DNA of 64,000 nt from Prevotella sp. P3-122 (GTDB lineage: Bacteria > Bacteroidota > Bacteroidia > Bacteroidales > Bacteroidaceae): positions 40,895 to 104,894 of the forward strand of contig NZ_NPJH01000006.1 of the NCBI RefSeq assembly GCF_002251365.1, read 5' to 3'. A model generated the notes under the pieces. That model did no database searches, was not told the origin of the DNA, and saw only the letters and a program-made list of their open reading frames with translations. Shown here in pieces: positions 53,980-63,714 of the stretch (position 1 is its first letter; the number at the start of each line of letters is the position of its first letter). Made by a program: the position numbers and the translations under genes.

Positions 53980-55026
53980 TCACTTCAACAGTTTAGTGTA
54001 AATATCCTCAAGAGCACGATTAAGATTCTTGACATTGAATGTCGTATGTGCCAACGCTAAAGAGGCACTTGCAATTTTTTCACGAAATGCATCATCACTA
54101 ATCATTCTTTCCAGTTGGTTTGCCAAAACATCAACATCGCCAACAGGGAATACCAAAGCATTCTCACCATCAATCACGATGTCAGGCAAACCACCCACTG
54201 GGGTTACCACACAAGGAATGCCATAGGCCCAGGCGTCAAGCGCACCCATTGGGAAGCCCTCGCCATCGCTTGCAAGACAATAAATGGAAGCTCGTTGGAA
54301 AGCAAGGTCTTTAGCATGACCATTCACCCATCCTAAAAACACAACTTGGTCTTCTATACCACACTCTTTTGCAACAGCTTTAGCCTTATCTATCTCACCA
54401 TTGCCAGCAATCACAACTTTCCAGTCAAGATGCTTTTTTGCGATCTTAGCGAAGCCCCGAATCAAGTCAGCATATCCCTTGCGAGGTATCACCGTTCCAG
54501 CAAACAAAATTTCATTTTGCTTCAGTTCTGGCTTACGTTCTACTATCGGACAAGGGTTATAAAGCACCTGTATATGTTCTGTCAAGCCCAGAGCATCTTT
54601 TATCCATCTACGCCATTGCTCAGATAGCACCAGCACCAGATCTGCTTTAGATAAGAGATTACGATACAGCTTCTGGTTATTAGGCTCATAAAGGAATTTC
54701 TCATTTGAAGGATGAAAATGCAAAATAGTCTTCTTATGTAATAACTTAGCCAATACAAAGAAGATCTTTTTTCTCCTTGCAGACTGAGTCGTAGCAACAT
54801 GTATATGCACAATATCATACCACGGAAGCAACAGCATATATTCGATAAGTGCAGTAACGAGATACCACACTTTCCTCCACGCTGGACCATCTCTGTGAGT
54901 CTGTATCCAGCGACAATGAAATTTCTTCCATTGTTCCCCAGTCTCGTGAGCTTTCACTACCGAAGTAATACCACCACGAGTCTTTCTACTAGTGGCTACA
55001 ACTAAAACTCTTGGATTATGTTTCAT
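53980..55026 (-). CDS. GT4-family glycosyltransferase (second)
   Basis: 348 residues from the ATG at 55026 (MKHNPRVLVVATSRKTRGGI); a start ten codons upstream is possible. GT-B fold with GGITSVVKAHE for the acceptor side, DIVHIHVATTQSARRKK, and donor-side motifs EILFAGTVIPRKGYADLIRG, VVIAGNGEIDKAKA and DGEGFPMGALDAWAYGIPCV. Asp replaces the second Glu of EX7E, which occurs in the family. It is 36 bp after the PLD-like gene of the RT operon, so it may be transcribed with it although its job is glycan synthesis. Confidence 0.9.
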   Translation of the reverse strand: MKHNPRVLVVATSRKTRGGITSVVKAHETGEQWKKFHCRWIQTHRDGPAWRKVWYLVTALIEYMLLLPWYDIVHIHVATTQSARRKKIFFVLAKLLHKKTILHFHPSNEKFLYEPNNQKLYRNLLSKADLVLVLSEQWRRWIKDALGLTEHIQVLYNPCPIVERKPELKQNEILFAGTVIPRKGYADLIRGFAKIAKKHLDWKVVIAGNGEIDKAKAVAKECGIEDQVVFLGWVNGHAKDLAFQRASIYCLASDGEGFPMGALDAWAYGIPCVVTPVGGLPDIVIDGENALVFPVGDVDVLANQLERMISDDAFREKIASASLALAHTTFNVKNLNRALEDIYTKLLK

Positions 55027-55062
55027 AACTTTTATATATTCATAAGTATTATTCAAGGAAGA

Positions 55063-58005
55063 TTACTCTATCATCCCCACATTGGATAATCGTTGATCTA
55101 TATCGTTAATTACAGATTGTATCTCTGGTAACGAAATATTCCATTTTTCACGATACCCTTGACACACCGACACCAATATATACTTCAGGTTTTTCAAAGC
55201 GTGTGAATAATCATATAATGAATCCGAACTATGGACTACATATTTATTCTTAGCTATCAAATATTTCTTCAAAAGTGACCGCGATTTTTCAACAACTTGT
55301 TTTGTATCTCCACCTATTATGGAATACAATTTTGCAAACGTATCTTGATTGTTTTTATGTGAATCTAAATCTACAGCCCCGTCGAACAATTGATCAAACA
55401 CCAAACGTCCTACCTCATCTCTATTAAAAATAGCCTTTGACAGCAATGGAGAGACGACATGTTCTGCATAACCGCATTTAGAATCTATTCCAGTTGGTGC
55501 CATCATAATCTGACAAAACATGTCAAAGCACTTTTCTTTAGAACATGAAGACAATAAACTAACAAGTTTCTGATAATACAACAATTTACATTTTGATCTA
55601 TTGCTCATAACCGCAAACTGGCACAGTTTTATCTGCTCATCCTCATTCAGAACGCCGATGCATTTACGTATAAAAGACTCATCTTCTTTTGACACCAAAG
55701 CCAGCATACCGAGACCTCGCATCCAGTCTTCATAATCAGTTAGCATTAGTTGTAAGAGGCTTTCCCCATCAGTCGACAAAACATACTGAAATATTTCATG
55801 CAGCAACAAGTTAGACACCTTAGCCACAGGCTCTATGGAAATATCCGTCTTTATGGATTTCAACGTCGGGCGTAATTGTCTCAAAACATCCAAAGCATCG
55901 CGTCCTGAAATCTTTATAAGAATATTGCAGGCAAAGAACTGTCCCCAAACTCCATAGCCAAACATTTCTTCCCAACAATTATTCACCATATACATTGATG
56001 AAAAAGTCAGTAGTTCATCTTGCTCCTTTATTAATAACTCAGAAAGATCTCGATTTGCATACCCCATGCGACATCCGATAAATCCAATAGGATAATCTTC
56101 ATAATGATGCACCAAAATGTAGTCTTTCAATAAATCTATCAGCCTTCTGTCATTTTTGAAAACTTCAACTATCCTTTTGACAAAGTCATATTCATGAGAT
56201 GTCGTTGCAAGACAATAGCCAACAGTAGAGATTTTCTCTAAAGTATTTCCGTACAAGATATCTTCCAGCACTCTGTTATAGTCTATTTGATCGGCATCCT
56301 TGCACATTCCTTTCAACCACAGATAGAAGCCTTTGTCTGCGATTTTCTTATCTACAGGAAGTGATTTCTCCTTTTGCTGCGAATCATATATTATTTCCGT
56401 TTTATATTGTTTTAGCTGCTCTGAAATATATTCGTTGAGGCGTTCCCAAGCCAATCCTCCTATCTGAGTAACAAGCAGCGGTTGCTTATTGGTTGCCCCT
56501 TGTAGTGAATTGGATAATGCAAAAGCATCTACACTACCATTTTCTCGATAAAAGAACATATATCTATCATGCAGAATAGCACTACCCACAGGAACATCGA
56601 TTATCTTTAGATTCATCCTTCCAAATAAAGTTGGGTAAGACTTGAGGTAATTCAAAATATTCTTCTTTCTCTCACCCTCCTCATCGATTGGCACAAAAGA
56701 GCTGGTGTTATCTGAATTTGTTTTCAATCGAGTTTGCGTTAGTACAACAATTTCAGGGCTTGTTGTGATAGATGCCAAGAAATACAGGGCAACATCCTCA
56801 AAATATGGATCTTGCAAGAAAACAGTAGAACAGCCCTTACATTGTTCCTTGAACCATTCTAAGAAAGAAAGTTTCCCAATTTCATTACTCTCAGAGTTCC
56901 AGCCCTTAGGAAAGAACATATCCTTAGTTTTCAATATCTTCTTGAAAGTCCTGTCTCTATCTGTCCAGCTTTTCTTCCTATTCCCTACTATATGTGTTTC
57001 TTCTGCCCCATGCTCTATTCTTCCTGCTTTATTGACGATAGACTTTTTATTATCCGGAAGATTGTTTTTTAATCTTTCCAACCAGTCTGTAGAAGCTTTT
57101 ATCTGCTGACCGATAACTGTCATCGTAAAGGAAATCTGCTTAATAATTGCAAGAGCCGAATCATACACCAACCAACTTGTAGCACCATCTCCAAGCCACA
57201 CCTTTGTAAAAACAGAATCTATCGGTATGTTGGAAGGTATATCTATTTTCAAATCACTTCCCATGACAGTGTCCTTAGAAGAAATCGTATCACAGAACAC
57301 CTTATTATCAGACATCATACGAGCATTTACCACCACACGGGAAACACCATGCAACAATTCTTTATTGACCACTACTTGTAGCCCCATCCTGTCATCTACG
57401 AGACTGCAATTAATGAGCTGTTTGCCACAAGCATCCCGACTTTGAGTTAAAAGGACTTCCAAATTACCAACATGGTCATAATCCTTTCCGAAAGGGAGAT
57501 GGGTGTTTTCTTGCAGCCAATTGTCTAAATCGCTTAATCCTTTTGAAGCATATATTGGTATCCTTCCGTCCAATTCGAACAAGCGAGCAGGTTCCATCAT
57601 GCAGGCCATCATGGAATAGATAATCTGCGAAGAAATCTTATCCACATTCCAGGGAACCTCAACATAAGATTGCTGATAATAAACATCAAAGTCAAAACAT
57701 GAAGTATCAACACCGATGTGAGCAAAAGCATCTTTCATAGAAATACCATGCAAAAGTTCCTGATACACTCCTAAGATGCGTGTTTTCTCCCCTGCCATCT
57801 TGACAGTACTCACAAAGAACCATTTATCACAATATTTTTTCAACTTATTAAATTCGCTCACAGATGGTTTCTTCATGACCTCGTCAGAAGGCGATACCAC
57901 CCCATAGAAGATACGATATAGCGGATTCGCATTTTTCTTACCAATACGCAACACGAACAAGCGAAGTATCAAGATGTCGGAAATGTTCATATTATTAAAA
58001 AGCAA
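55063..58005 (-). CDS. PLD-like (possibly VPA1262-family) effector of the RT operon
   Basis: 980 residues. The N-terminus (ANPLYRIFYGVVSPSDEV) resembles the VPA1262-family domain; this is a tentative recognition. A phospholipase-D-like half lies at about 395-535: STVFLQDPYFEDVALYFLAS, then AILHDRYMFFYRENGS with an HxR-type catalytic His and ALSNSLQGATNKQP. The last 400 residues are helical repeats. It starts immediately after the membrane-protein gene (stop at 58006) as the last gene of the packed operon. PLD-like domains cut nucleic acid or lipid; a nuclease effector is my inference. An alternative start is the ATG at 57990. Confidence 0.72.
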   Translation of the reverse strand: MLFNNMNISDILILRLFVLRIGKKNANPLYRIFYGVVSPSDEVMKKPSVSEFNKLKKYCDKWFFVSTVKMAGEKTRILGVYQELLHGISMKDAFAHIGVDTSCFDFDVYYQQSYVEVPWNVDKISSQIIYSMMACMMEPARLFELDGRIPIYASKGLSDLDNWLQENTHLPFGKDYDHVGNLEVLLTQSRDACGKQLINCSLVDDRMGLQVVVNKELLHGVSRVVVNARMMSDNKVFCDTISSKDTVMGSDLKIDIPSNIPIDSVFTKVWLGDGATSWLVYDSALAIIKQISFTMTVIGQQIKASTDWLERLKNNLPDNKKSIVNKAGRIEHGAEETHIVGNRKKSWTDRDRTFKKILKTKDMFFPKGWNSESNEIGKLSFLEWFKEQCKGCSTVFLQDPYFEDVALYFLASITTSPEIVVLTQTRLKTNSDNTSSFVPIDEEGERKKNILNYLKSYPTLFGRMNLKIIDVPVGSAILHDRYMFFYRENGSVDAFALSNSLQGATNKQPLLVTQIGGLAWERLNEYISEQLKQYKTEIIYDSQQKEKSLPVDKKIADKGFYLWLKGMCKDADQIDYNRVLEDILYGNTLEKISTVGYCLATTSHEYDFVKRIVEVFKNDRRLIDLLKDYILVHHYEDYPIGFIGCRMGYANRDLSELLIKEQDELLTFSSMYMVNNCWEEMFGYGVWGQFFACNILIKISGRDALDVLRQLRPTLKSIKTDISIEPVAKVSNLLLHEIFQYVLSTDGESLLQLMLTDYEDWMRGLGMLALVSKEDESFIRKCIGVLNEDEQIKLCQFAVMSNRSKCKLLYYQKLVSLLSSCSKEKCFDMFCQIMMAPTGIDSKCGYAEHVVSPLLSKAIFNRDEVGRLVFDQLFDGAVDLDSHKNNQDTFAKLYSIIGGDTKQVVEKSRSLLKKYLIAKNKYVVHSSDSLYDYSHALKNLKYILVSVCQGYREKWNISLPEIQSVINDIDQRLSNVGMIE

Positions 58006-58620
58006 TTAATCCTTACTTCTCAAAAACTCAACAAAGATATTCTTCACATAAACCAGATTCATCTTCCACCATTGCCACCCCAATAAAATAGATAAGACTA
58101 AGAGAAAAAATAATATTTTGAAAGAGAAAGAAACAAAGATAAGTATCAAGAAAGCTACTATCAAATGAGCGACGAAAAGATTTCTGGATAAAACAGACTG
58201 ATAATATAGTTCTTTACATATTTCCATGTCTATAGACTGCTTTGCTTTTCTTAAACAGGTAGCAGCCTTTTCATTATTAATTCTTTCGTCATGGTCTATG
58301 CTAAGTTTTTCCTTTAATTTTGAAATATCATAAACACAATACCTGCAAAAAACATTTTTTAATATCAAAAGAGAAGGGCGAGGCACTCCTAATCGATACA
58401 TTAAATATTCGATTTCGCCACTGATTACTTCATTCACAAAACCTACAATAAAGGCGACAAAAAGAAGTAATACTAATACATATACAGATAGTTTTTCTGC
58501 AACTAAAAACAAACCATTTCCCAAAGGGTTATCCGCAACAAGCAAACAAACCAACATACCAATTGTAAGATAAAATCCAGGAATTAGGATTTTTATCGTT
58601 TCTTGCCATCTATAATTCAT
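58006..58620 (-). CDS. Four-helix membrane protein of the RT operon
   Basis: 204 residues. Hydrophobic helices at about 9-29 (ILIPGFYLTIGMLVCLLVAD), 45-65 (VYVLVLLLFVAFIVGFVNEV), 148-168 and 169-187 (IVAFLILIFVSFSFKILFFL, LVLSILLGW), with a charged cytoplasmic segment between the pairs (YDISKLKEKLSIDHDERINN). No family assigned; the plan recalls small TM partners of defence RTs. It overlaps the nitrilase gene by 4 bp and abuts the PLD-like gene. Confidence 0.82.
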   Translation of the reverse strand: MNYRWQETIKILIPGFYLTIGMLVCLLVADNPLGNGLFLVAEKLSVYVLVLLLFVAFIVGFVNEVISGEIEYLMYRLGVPRPSLLILKNVFCRYCVYDISKLKEKLSIDHDERINNEKAATCLRKAKQSIDMEICKELYYQSVLSRNLFVAHLIVAFLILIFVSFSFKILFFLLVLSILLGWQWWKMNLVYVKNIFVEFLRSKD

Positions 58621-59492
58621 TTCTTTTCTGTTTTTAAATTTTCTTTTTTATAATATTTATAGCCCGGAGGAGGACTTTTATATTTCTTTAGGGCATCGGA
58701 ATTTTCGTTTTGGGCCTTCCAAAGCGATTCGACAGGTAATTTTACAACTTGAGAAGTAAACAATTCCTTGCCCTCATGCTTATAACAATATCTTTCAAAA
58801 TCATCCTTTGCTGGAGTAAAGCAAACAGAGCCTCCATAATAACCAGTATTACAGATTACAACATTACAATATACCAATCTGGAAATAGACTCTGCCAAGA
58901 AATAGAAAGACTTGACATCTTGGTTGAAAGCCAATATAATCAGATGTTGTACTCTTCCCTTATATAGTGTATATCTTTCTATATCATAGAAATCAGCACA
59001 TATTGCAAAGCCTATTCTTCCATATTCCTTGGTGTCCAAAATATAAAATTTATCACATGAATTCCATTCACCATTCACATATTTCATTTCTCTACGTGCC
59101 GCATATTTTTTACCAAAAGTGAGTATTGTTTCAAAACAAGTACCCTTATTATGCGGCCAATGACTTGGAACAATAATCATTGCTTTGTTACTTATCTTTT
59201 GTTTGTCTTTCTTAAAATCAAGACCAGCAATAATGATTGACCCAATATTTCTCGCAATTTTCTTCAATTGCCTTTCATATTGCTTAGCGACAACCAATTC
59301 TGGAATCACTACTATATCAGGCTTAGCAGACTCTACCATGCTTTCATATTGCGATAGGGCTATATGAATCTGATGCCAAGTTCTTGCAGCTTCCGATATA
59401 TCCATAAAAGGATATCGTGGATTATGCGAATTCCAAGCTACGCTGTCATCAGTTGAAGGTTGAATAATCGCCAATTTCAAATGTTCTTTCAT
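58617..59492 (-). CDS. Stand-alone nitrilase-superfamily hydrolase of the RT operon
   Basis: 291 residues with the Glu-Lys-Cys triad of carbon-nitrogen hydrolases: Glu in DIVVIPELVVAKQY (about 59-72), Lys in the KKYAARREMKYVNG region (about 128-141) and Cys in RIGFAICADFYDIE (about 159-172). These enzymes cut amide or nitrile bonds. In DRT type 1 (UG1) a nitrilase domain is fused to the RT; here it is a separate gene starting 1 bp after the RT stop. It overlaps the membrane-protein start by 4 bp. Its substrate in defence is unknown; a nucleotide or NAD-like amide is speculation. Confidence 0.88.
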   Translation of the reverse strand: MKEHLKLAIIQPSTDDSVAWNSHNPRYPFMDISEAARTWHQIHIALSQYESMVESAKPDIVVIPELVVAKQYERQLKKIARNIGSIIIAGLDFKKDKQKISNKAMIIVPSHWPHNKGTCFETILTFGKKYAARREMKYVNGEWNSCDKFYILDTKEYGRIGFAICADFYDIERYTLYKGRVQHLIILAFNQDVKSFYFLAESISRLVYCNVVICNTGYYGGSVCFTPAKDDFERYCYKHEGKELFTSQVVKLPVESLWKAQNENSDALKKYKSPPPGYKYYKKENLKTEKK

Positions 59493-59493
59493 A

Positions 59494-62400
59494 TCAATAT
59501 AAGCTTATCTCAGTCAATTGTCTTGACTCTTCATTTGCTACAGACACTAAATTATCTTCCAAGATACTGACAGAATCTCTCAATTCCTTTATTAAATCCT
59601 GTAAACCAAGACATTTAACCCCATATAAAGGAGGAATATCGTTTTCTCCTGTATTATCATGTAACATCTTCAAAATTTCCCGATTATAAGCAGAAAGGCA
59701 GGAACGAACGATTAAATAGTTTTTCGTCGAAATTGCTCCATCATAAAGTATTCTTAGCAATACACTATCCCATTCAAATCCAAACTCTGGACGATAAAAT
59801 ATCCATGGCAACACTTTTTGCTTTGTAAGAAGTTGTAAGAAAAGTAATCCAATAGCATATAACAGAGCTTCTTCTGATCTCAACACATTTCCTAAAACTT
59901 TGTCTGTATAACAATAACATGTATCATCTATATAGGTTTTATCTTTTATTTCAGCATGTACTGAATTGTCTCTCCAATAATGCCAACTACCATATTCACT
60001 AAATTTTTTATCTCTTTTCTTTGTACTGATAGTAACAGAAAGAGGATGTATTTTTATTTTCTTTCCATCACATAATTTTTTATTTGCAGCCTCACTAATA
60101 GCCAACGCAATTTTTGATGCCATTAATTCTGAGAATCTGACATCAAGCCTAAAATTTTCATTCTTCAACAATTCTCCATTCAAAAAATCTAACCATACAG
60201 ATATAGTAGTGTTTTTAGAACAATCATCTGGTTTAGTTTGGGTCTTGAAATTATCATATCCTTCAAAATTTTCTCCAAAACTTTTAGCTTCTGGAAGTTT
60301 GCTGATTACATAAAAGAACTCAAATGAATTAAAATCCTTTGGCAAAGAATATGGTGGGTTAGCAAAATGTATTTTCTCAAAATCAGCCTCTTTGAAATCC
60401 ATTAAACATCTGCATATTAAAGGTAAGAAGAAACTCTTCTCTGGACAAATTTTATTAAAATATTGTCCAAAAACAGTCTTTATCTTCATGTCAGAGGTTG
60501 GCACTTTAGAATTAATGAGATCTAATCCCCATAACAACCAAAAGTTAAATGGCAAAGACTCATCATGATAAACAATATCATCTCCAAAATCACCTTTTAT
60601 TTCTATTTTTAACAAATTAAGTTTGTTGACGAAAGCCTTATAAAGTAGCTTTGTCGTATTAAGAATTGCCAAAGAATCAATAACTATATAATGTTCTGAT
60701 TCCTTTGGCTTAATTTTTAGAACACTCTCTATAAAAGATCTATCATTCCTTTTTTGAGTAGGAGTAATATAATGATCTTCCAATAGACGACTTATTGCTT
60801 TCACCAGATTATGCGCCATCCGCAAGTGAAGCATAGCATATAAATATTCACATCCAAGGGGATGAAGTTTCTTTTCATTTTCTATATGGCGAAGCAATTT
60901 ATATAAATCTATAATTTTCTCAGGAATATTATAAGTACAATAATCAAATGCTCTCAACCATATTTTACTTTTATCAGGTATCTCCATTATAGCCTTTGTC
61001 AGCAAACGATATATTTTTTCCTTTTTGGAATTAGACTTAACGCTTCCATTATTTATTACATCTTTCAAAACAGTTGTTGGCGTCAAATCAAGAGGTAAAC
61101 CCTTTATTTGAGCTATCAATTCATCAAATCTATCAATAGTACCATTAGAAAAGGCCAGCTGATACATACTATCTATTTTTTGACTTTGCTCTTTTCTTTC
61201 TTTGTCGGACAAATTCTTTTCATAAACCTTAACTCGATCGATCCATTGCTTTCTGAGTTCATAAACCTTTTCCAAGTCACAATCCCAATCGGCAACCATT
61301 CGGGTCAACATGGAACAAGCAAAAGAAACACGAGTATTCTTCTTAATTTCTTGCTCAGGAATATCAGCAACCATCAACATTTGCAAATCCTTGAATACCA
61401 TATCAAATTCTTTATCCGAAAGCAAATCCAAGTTCAACCCAGATATCTCAGAAACTTTTTGGAGCGTTTCTGTAATGAGAGGAGAAGGATAAAATGGGTC
61501 CAAAGAAGCCTTTTTCATCTTCTCTTCTATCTCATTGTCAGAGAGTTCTTGCACAAATATATCTTTTGACAACTCTTTAGGTTCAAGTTTGTCAAAATTA
61601 ATCTTTACACCTTTTTTCTTGATTAGTTCATCATATTCTTTTATCCATCTATAAAGCTCAATTGGGGATGTAGAAACAAAAACATGATCATCCACATATC
61701 GAAAATGTATTACGGTCTTATTCCCTTCAAGTTTAGCTACAATTTTTTTATCTACATCAAGAAGAAAAACATTTGCTAAGAATCCTGCAACAGCAAGGCC
61801 TGTAGGCAAGCCTAAAAAGGTTTTTTCTAACTGGATTTTTTCAAGATCCTTTTGGCTGTAATTTAGAGTGTCAATTTTAAAATCAGAGAGTACTTCTATG
61901 AGACGACAAAAATCTTCATCATCAGAATAATAGTCACAAATAATACCACTTATTTCCTGCATAGTAGCATATTGATAAAACTTTTCCAAGTCTATACCTG
62001 CCCAATACAACCCGCCTTTCTCCTTGTCTGCTTTTATATCAAAATAATTCTTTTCAAGATAAGGAAGTTTCAGATAAGATTTTTCTCCTTGTATCGAATT
62101 ATTTTCATCAGCTATTTGTTGTTCTTCTTCTGTAAGAGCAGGTATGTCTTTTATATTAGCAAAAGCCATACACTTCAAAGAAGCAGCCAATTGCTTACGA
62201 TACAATGGCCATGAACGGTTCCATGGTCGATAAATACGAGTAGATGATTTCATAACATCTCCTATTTTCCATTTTCCATCTTCCTTCCAGACCTTGTTGT
62301 TTAATCTATTTCCATAGCTCCAAGCAGGCATTTCTCTTTCAAAAACAGGACCGATAACATTAACAACAGCCATCCAGACCACCTGATCTTCAACACTCAC

Positions 62401-62670
62401 CAAAAAGGACTGCCTTACCTGAAGGTTACCTTCTACATCGTTACCTTTAGGGAACGGAGCTGGAAGAAGCGGTTTCTGTTTATAAGTACCATTTAACAAG
62501 TCCTGTCGTATTCTCCTTACATTGTCAATCAACAAAAACTTAAACTTAGATATTTCGATTTCGTCAAACCACACATTACCATGATGGAATGATTGTTCTA
62601 CCTTTCTCCATGCCAATATAAGATTTTCAATATTGGCGACTTCATATATGATGCTATCTTTTTTCTGCAT
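59494..62670 (-). CDS. Large UG/DRT-type reverse transcriptase
   Basis: 1058 residues. The RT core lies at about 30-370: SVEDQVVWMAVVNVIGPVFE, the first catalytic Asp in YWAGIDLEKFYQYA (about 222-235), GLPTGLAVAGFLANVFLLDV in the motif 4 position (about 287-306) and HFRYVDDHVF with YVDD (about 322-331). The LPTG-L-V-GFLAN form is that of class 1 UG reverse transcriptases rather than retrons or group II introns. The remaining 680 residues are mostly helical, with a C-terminal region containing GSWHYWRDNSVHAEI. No maturase domain is seen. It overlaps the primase-like gene by 17 bp and the nitrilase follows by 1 bp. The product is presumably cDNA or untemplated DNA triggering defence. Confidence 0.9.
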   Translation of the reverse strand: MQKKDSIIYEVANIENLILAWRKVEQSFHHGNVWFDEIEISKFKFLLIDNVRRIRQDLLNGTYKQKPLLPAPFPKGNDVEGNLQVRQSFLVSVEDQVVWMAVVNVIGPVFEREMPAWSYGNRLNNKVWKEDGKWKIGDVMKSSTRIYRPWNRSWPLYRKQLAASLKCMAFANIKDIPALTEEEQQIADENNSIQGEKSYLKLPYLEKNYFDIKADKEKGGLYWAGIDLEKFYQYATMQEISGIICDYYSDDEDFCRLIEVLSDFKIDTLNYSQKDLEKIQLEKTFLGLPTGLAVAGFLANVFLLDVDKKIVAKLEGNKTVIHFRYVDDHVFVSTSPIELYRWIKEYDELIKKKGVKINFDKLEPKELSKDIFVQELSDNEIEEKMKKASLDPFYPSPLITETLQKVSEISGLNLDLLSDKEFDMVFKDLQMLMVADIPEQEIKKNTRVSFACSMLTRMVADWDCDLEKVYELRKQWIDRVKVYEKNLSDKERKEQSQKIDSMYQLAFSNGTIDRFDELIAQIKGLPLDLTPTTVLKDVINNGSVKSNSKKEKIYRLLTKAIMEIPDKSKIWLRAFDYCTYNIPEKIIDLYKLLRHIENEKKLHPLGCEYLYAMLHLRMAHNLVKAISRLLEDHYITPTQKRNDRSFIESVLKIKPKESEHYIVIDSLAILNTTKLLYKAFVNKLNLLKIEIKGDFGDDIVYHDESLPFNFWLLWGLDLINSKVPTSDMKIKTVFGQYFNKICPEKSFFLPLICRCLMDFKEADFEKIHFANPPYSLPKDFNSFEFFYVISKLPEAKSFGENFEGYDNFKTQTKPDDCSKNTTISVWLDFLNGELLKNENFRLDVRFSELMASKIALAISEAANKKLCDGKKIKIHPLSVTISTKKRDKKFSEYGSWHYWRDNSVHAEIKDKTYIDDTCYCYTDKVLGNVLRSEEALLYAIGLLFLQLLTKQKVLPWIFYRPEFGFEWDSVLLRILYDGAISTKNYLIVRSCLSAYNREILKMLHDNTGENDIPPLYGVKCLGLQDLIKELRDSVSILEDNLVSVANEESRQLTEISLY

Positions 62671-63694
62671 AATATTCTGAATAATCTTTGTATTTAGGAT
62701 TCAAAATCATCTGATGTAGATAATTGCCGTAAACTCTTAAGGCCTTATCTATTCTTGCAAATAAGCTCTTACCAGAATCATCATTGTCGGCAAACATAAA
62801 CAGATTCTTATCCTTGAGATACTTTATATATTCTTCTTTAAACGCTCCTGCTCCTGGTATTGCTATAGCTTTCTTACCTTCCGAAAGTAAAGCCAAACAA
62901 TCCGTTCCACCTTCAGCAATAAATATTGGTGTTTCGGTATCAGCATTTAAAACATCCTGCAGATTGAAAATAAAGCTATCTGAATGATTTGGAAAAGAAA
63001 ACCTATTGGTTGGATATTCTCGCAAGCTGCGCCCTTGAATTGTATAAATTATACCACGTTCATCATAAAACGGAAACAGCAAGCAAGGACATTCAAAGAC
63101 GGTTTCATATCTATACTCTTTGAAATTCCATTTTACGATTCCTGCCTTTTTACATCTATCGAGTCCAAATCTATCAACAACAACTTTATAAAATTTGTTG
63201 GCATCGGTAATAGATTTGATACCTTTCTGTTCTACAACCTCTTCTTTATATCTTCTGACATGAAAGAGGAAATCCTTTGCGATGTCAGAAAGTTTCGCAA
63301 CATCCATTATCCATGACAACAATTCTACGTCAGGCACATATTCGGATTTGACCTTCTGGGCTTTTGGTAAAGCAACAGAAATTTTCAACTTTCTATAATC
63401 TTTTCTGCCATAGGGAACGTCTATTCCATATGCTTGAATCAACCATTGTGCTGCATCCACAAAACATAGCCCTAACCTATTCATGACAAGAGATATAACA
63501 TTCCCTCCCCTTGAACAGCCATAGCAATAAAAAGTGTTCTTTCTCACATTGAAATGCAGACTTGGAGAACGGTCATTATGCATAAAGCAAAGGGTGGTTC
63601 TTTTGCTGTTTACAGAAAGTCCAAGTTTCTCTGCAACATTTAATATTGGAAGCCCATTAATTTTAACTACAATATCGTCAGGAATATATTTCAT
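62654..63694 (-). CDS. CHC2-zinc/Toprim primase-like protein of the RT operon
   Basis: 346 residues. The N-terminal DnaG-type zinc domain has CFMHNDRSPSLHF and TFYCYGCSRGGNVISLVM, giving C-x2-H and C-x2-C ligands (about 36-60). The C-terminal Toprim domain has PIFIAEGGTDCLALLSEGKK with the catalytic Glu (about 252-271) and NLFMFADNDDSGKSLF with the DxD (about 293-308). A full DnaG polymerase core and helicase-binding domain are not apparent, so this is a mini-primase as found in mobile elements. The coupled start of the RT gene (17-bp overlap) suggests that it provides primers or handles the RT product. Confidence 0.88.
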   Translation of the reverse strand: MKYIPDDIVVKINGLPILNVAEKLGLSVNSKRTTLCFMHNDRSPSLHFNVRKNTFYCYGCSRGGNVISLVMNRLGLCFVDAAQWLIQAYGIDVPYGRKDYRKLKISVALPKAQKVKSEYVPDVELLSWIMDVAKLSDIAKDFLFHVRRYKEEVVEQKGIKSITDANKFYKVVVDRFGLDRCKKAGIVKWNFKEYRYETVFECPCLLFPFYDERGIIYTIQGRSLREYPTNRFSFPNHSDSFIFNLQDVLNADTETPIFIAEGGTDCLALLSEGKKAIAIPGAGAFKEEYIKYLKDKNLFMFADNDDSGKSLFARIDKALRVYGNYLHQMILNPKYKDYSEYYAEKR

Positions 63695-63714
63695 ATTGAT
63701 TATCTTTCATAAAA

